From positions 160,903-224,902 of the forward strand of contig VIIQ02000656.1 in the NCBI GenBank assembly GCA_007449985.2: a DNA stretch of 64,000 bases. The letters run 5' to 3'. Shown here piece after piece: positions 60,201 to 64,000 of the stretch. The first letter of the stretch is position 1; every line of letters begins with the position of its first letter. The position numbers were made by a program, and so were the translations under genes. The stretch comes from Desmodesmus armatus (lineage: Eukaryota; Chlorophyta; Chlorophyceae; Sphaeropleales; Scenedesmaceae). Under the pieces are notes generated by a model that did no database searches, had not been told where the DNA came from, and saw only the letters and a program-made list of their open reading frames with translations.

Positions 60201-63029
60201 CGCACCTGCACCCTCTCCCATGACAAAGCCGTCCCTCTCCCTGTCCCACGGTCTGCTGGCAGTGGCTGGGTCGTCGTTGCGTTTACTCAAGGCCTTGCAG
60301 GCGATGAAGCCACCAATGCCTGAGGGAATCACTGCTGCATCAGCAGAGCCTACATGCAGGACAGCAGCAGCACATGCAGGGAGTCAGCACAGGGAGTAAC
60401 CTGTTGGAGCAACCTGACTGCTGCACTCACAGCATGCCTTCATTTGAGGCCAGCTTGCCCAACCTACATCTTCATGCAAAGTGCTCTAGCCACAGCTTGC
60501 TATATGGTGATGGCTTGAGACCCAAACAGTTTCAATTGTCAGTGCATTCATGAAAAGCCAGTGTCATCCCCTTGCACGATATGCAAGAATATCCATGACT
60601 GCATGCACATGCCCACCTGCCAGCATGAGATCTGCATCTCCGCGTGAGATGTGGTCAGCAGCGTTGGTGATACAGTAGTTGCCGGTCGCACACGCTGCAG
60701 GCAGGCAGGAAGACACAGCAGGATGCAAGAAACACAGCATCAGCTTCAGATCACGACAGCAGTCAGTTCATGCAGCACAGCGGCTAGACCATGCATGCGA
60801 GCTCAAGCTGCACGCCTGAAAATCTTGCAACAGGCGCTTCAAGGGGGTAAACCACTTCTGGGAGACCCCTGGCATCAACAGCATTGCCGGCAAGCACCCC
60901 CTGCTCACCCTGTGATGTACAGTACCCAGAAAGCAAAAGACAGCCAACGACCATGCACAACAGCACCTAAAACCCTACAAAAGCACGGAGGCCTCCCTCA
61001 CCGGTGTTGATGGCATAGTTGGGTCCCATGAACCCTAGGTCCATAGCCAGCAGGGCCCCAGACATGTTGGTGATGGCAAAGGGGATGCAGAAGGGGTTCA
61101 TTTTCTTGTAGCCTGCAACACACACACAAGAGGGATTACGTCACTGTTGCTTGCCTATCTAGTAGGACAGTCTTAGTGAGCTTGCATGTATCCACATACT
61201 CCATCTGTCGACACACAAAGCATGCATGAGTACGCATGCACCCCCTCTGCTGACACACATACCCGCACACAACCGACAGCAGCCTCAGCATGTGTTGATT
61301 TGAAATGGCTGAGGCAGGCTAACAAGGCATGCGCAGGTTGAAGGCCAGCTTTTGTTGAATGTGGTCATCAGTTGCTGCTTTATCTTCCTGATCGTGAGAA
61401 CTAGGGCGTCACGAAGGTGCCAAACCAACATGGCTGCTTCAGTCGGCTGCAGGACAGCTCCTACTGCAGTAAGAGCCCCGCAGCAACAAGAACTCCTGCC
61501 GCTGCTGCCCTCACGAACGAAGGCCTGCATGCAAGCCCTGGCAGTGCTTTGGGTGCCCAAGTGCCCACTGGGATTGGTGTAGCTGCATCTGTAATTCCAC
61601 ATTGAATATCAGGAAGAGTACATGAACTCACTTTGGGTCTCCAGAGCCTCTACTGCTGTTGCAAACGTCTGCATGCCGCCAAATGCGCTGCCGATCAGGA
61701 TGCCACACCGGCTTTGTCCAGTTGCTGTTGAAGCAGCAGTCAAGACGATGGTAGCAGCAGGAGGTTGCAGCAGGGGGTGTCAGCACAAGATGAGCGCTGG
61801 GCTTGCGAGTCTAATAAGTAGTCAGCATAGTCACGCGCTGTGTCCATACCACATGCATTTGCACTGTCGTATGCATGCATATGAAATTGTGTGGACACTC
61901 TGAACCCCACAACCCTGAGAAAGACGCACAGCTGTGCTGGCCTCACCTTTATGTCATCTCCCTGCCAGTCCAGCCCTGCATCTCCCAGTGCCTTCTTGCC
62001 TGACACCAGCACATACTTGATCGCCTTGTCCAGCCGCCGCTCCTGCTTCCTGGCAATGTAGCCGTCAGTCTCCAGAGACTGCATGCAGGATCATGCAGCA
62101 GCAGCAAGGAGCAAACAGCAACAGCAGCAGCAGCAGCAGCAGCCATAGCCGGCAGCAGCAGCAGCAGGAGTAAAGCAGCAGCAGGATTAGGCAGCAGCAG
62201 GCAAAAGTGGCAAGCAGTGTCTAGGTACTGGCAAGCCATCTGCATGCAAGTGTGGACCCCCTCCCCCCCTGCTGGGTTGAGATGCTGTGGCTGGACCGCT
62301 GTATCACCGCTGTATCACGCACCACTGGCCACAGACTGTACCGCTGTAGTGCTTCACAGTTGAGATGCACGAATGTGCACTTGCTTTGCTGCTGAGTGCA
62401 CCCCAGCCCCACCTTGATCTCTCCTGCAAGCGTGTGCTGAAGCCAGCGGTATCGAATGAGCTGATCTCGCTGACACCACTCTTGCCGGCCGCAAGTTGTT
62501 GTAGAACTCATCGTGCTGAAGAGGTGGATGGCAGCAGCAGCAGGGGCACAGATGCACTGTCAAGTCAAGCGTAGGGGATCCGATCCTGAGTGAAATACCA
62601 GTGATATCATAGCGCCCATCCTGGTTGCGCGGGGGGGGGGATTTTGGCTGAGGGGGGATGGTGGCTGGGGGGAGGAGAGGGATGGCCCCATGCCCAAAGG
62701 GCCAGCCAGCTGAATCACTCCGTCTTCAAAACATGACCACTTGTCAGGATCACCTGGCATTGACCCAGAGGGTGACGCCATCACCGTTTGACCATTTTCT
62801 CGCTTCCCTGTTGGTATATGAACGGCAGCAATCCAAGCACCTGCTAAACTGTGCCATCTGTGGCAGGACCTGTCCGCACTGTACTTACTCAACTGAGACT
62901 GAGTGACTGACCATTTGACACTGGCAGTGCAATCCTAGTGACAGTCAGACGGTGTGCCTGCCTTACACCTCATGCCCAAGGGTGACATAGGCCCATGCCA
63001 GTCACAACCAACCTACGAGTGCTCCCATC
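57282..63029 (-). CDS. KAS2: Beta-ketoacyl-ACP synthase II (plastid KASII), with several single-base gaps
   Basis: Condensing enzyme that extends C16 to C18 acyl-ACP in plastids. Exons (minus): about 63029-62967, 62515-62413, 62078-61947, 61724-61632, 61112-61002, 60694-60617, 60349-60206, 59242-59078, 58644-58576, 58076-57955 and 57448-57282. The active-site Cys is in [10 protein letters not shown] (60617 junction) and the two His in [13 protein letters not shown] and [31 protein letters not shown] and [20 protein letters not shown] point to KASII rather than KASI. Phases agree from 62078 on, apart from one missing base near 61712. The 62515 exon needs two added bases, and the VVTGMG exon near 63000 needs one. 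The transit peptide and the join between the first two exons are unresolved. It is either an intact gene with consensus errors or an early pseudogene. Confidence 0.88.
58140..58370. mobile_element. Foldback element in a KASII intron
   Basis: agctcgcctaggcata (58232-58247) is matched by its complement tatgcctaggcgagct (58290-58305). The arms extend with few mismatches to ctttcttcgcc/ggcaaagaaag. Flanking this is a direct repeat of gtcggcgttgcctcggcag (58144-58160 and 58183-58201) and a second small palindrome (gcctgatgaggc/gcctcactaggc) near 58335-58363. It looks like a MITE family built on GCCTNGGC motifs. Confidence 0.7.
59478..60205 (-). repeat. Tandem array of about seven copies of a KASII exon 3' edge and donor
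   Basis: The plus-strand motif cgcacctgcaccctctccca, which is the end of the exon coding MGEGAG plus its donor on the minus strand, recurs at about 59488, 59591, 59707 (degraded), 59776, 59873, 59983, 60092 and, as the real junction, 60201. The unit is about 102-116 bp and includes the intron text coding nothing but CCCACCC and a gactacgtgcacc block. The nearest three units are almost identical and the far ones diverge, so growth was stepwise and probably recent. Confidence 0.9.
62100..62175 (-). repeat. CTG/CAG microsatellite before a KASII exon
   Basis: On the coding (minus) strand this is a CTG-rich run shortly before the acceptor at 62079, the same arrangement as in DCAF7 and the UAP-like gene. 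Confidence 0.85.
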
Positions 63030-64000
63030 CTACAGCAGCAGCAGCAGCAATGGTCGTGCAGATGCACATATGAGAGCATTGTGCAGACCCCCAATCACAC
63101 TCCACACAGGGATGGTGTGATTGAGGAAGTTTGATTGAGGAACAAGATGAGCTAGGGACAGGTGCCAGAAAGTGAGACTCATGAGGCACTCATGTTGGAG
63201 TGTGAAGCTCGCAGGCCCCTGATATTATGACAGGTGCGTGCTGCCCGTCGCTGCTGCTGCTCCTTCCACACATACTGACAGGCAGAAGTGAACGAATGTA
63301 ACCAATGACCTCAAGAACAGGGGCTGCTGCATGTATTGGGGGGTGGGCGTTGCAAGGTGGGTGGGGGGGGGGGTCTGTAGCAAATGCCTAGGGCACGCTG
63401 CCAAGCAGAGCTTGCGCTGTACATTGATGCGACTGCTGCTGCAACCAACTGGGAGGCTACAGCGCTGCTGGAGAGAGTGAAGGCTGCCCTGGGTCTTGTG
63501 CACTACGCTGCCTGATCAAATTGACATCGCCTGCTGCAACTATCTTTTGCTGGTCGATGCCTGCTGGATACAGATATGCTGACAATGCGTTGGTGCCACG
63601 CTGTCACTTGCTGACACACACCCACCCTGCAGCGTGTGCGTGCACCCGCACACTGCAGCGTGCCTTGTGCTGCACTGCTCCACCTGCTTGTGAACGGCGC
63701 CTGCAGCAATTGAACCGATCAAAAACATCACACGTTCAGGCAGGTTTGAAATGCATGTGATGCAGGACGCTCGCCACTTTTCAGGCTCTGCCCGTCAGGG
63801 GGGGCAGTGCAGTTGGGGGGGCGTGCTGTTGGGTGCTGTTTGGTGCTGTTGGAACTGACCTGGGCGAAACTGCACCTCTGGCGCCCGGGTGAGCGGGCGC
63901 AAATCTACACCTGCATGCATCACAAATGTTCCCTCAGCTCCCTGAGCTACTTTGTGGAGTTTGCTAGTGCCTCACTCCTGTCCATCTGCACCTTGCATCA
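63030..64000. other. Upstream flank of KASII
   Basis: The transit-peptide exon and promoter of KASII are expected here, but I could not identify them. A G run with TGGG repeats lies at 63338-63374 and another at 63799-63830. No other coding signal is convincing. Confidence 0.35.

Noticed and set aside
62599..62620. Micro-exon reading MGAMISL as the KASII N-terminal strand
   Set aside because: The segment at 63029-62967 reads RRLVVTGMG and is a far better match to the expected strand.

Overview
This window is eukaryotic nuclear DNA, almost certainly from a green alga. The genes are intron-rich with clean GT-AG junctions. There are many CTG/CAG microsatellites, long G and C runs, short interstitial TTTAGGG-type tracts, and TGTAA motifs downstream of some stops. 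The gene set includes plastid fatty-acid synthesis, a pTAC14-like SET protein and a GH81 glucanase with Pro-Ser linkers. A chlamydomonadalean alga (for example a Haematococcus-like genome) is my inference; no marker gene here proves it.

Layout: (1) 1-5190, minus: GH81 endo-1,3-beta-glucanase with Cys-rich/Pro-rich N-terminal modules, running off the left edge. (2) 6250-7435, minus: AP-1 clathrin adaptor sigma subunit. (3) about 9205-15302, minus: SET-domain protein of the Rubisco-LSMT/pTAC14 type. (4) 16164-20669, plus: DCAF7/WDR68-type WD40 protein, nine exons, 362 aa. (5) 23258-26319, minus: major facilitator superfamily transporter, four exons, 654 aa. (6) 29155-30753, minus: intronless F-box/leucine-rich-repeat protein. 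(7) 32651-50916, plus: a 26-exon gene for a protein of about 1459 aa whose last third is a UDP-N-acetylglucosamine pyrophosphorylase-like fold lacking the nucleotide-binding glycine loop. A 5'-truncated LINE sits in its intron 12. (8) 50917-57281: no recognisable gene, with a minisatellite at 52806-53540. (9) 57282-63029, minus: plastid beta-ketoacyl-ACP synthase II. The genes look functionally unrelated, as expected for a eukaryotic chromosome.

The most striking signal is structural. Nearly every multi-exon gene carries partial or whole copies of its own exon edges, splice site included, in the adjoining intron. I count roughly 30 such copies. The extreme case is a tandem array of about seven donor-site copies in KASII. 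CTG runs sit directly against many 3' splice sites, and introns tend to have G runs after the donor and C runs before the acceptor. Several exons read through only if one base is added, often in a homopolymer. Several perfect or near-perfect foldbacks lie in introns; the one at 49658-49752 is a candidate small-RNA hairpin or MITE.
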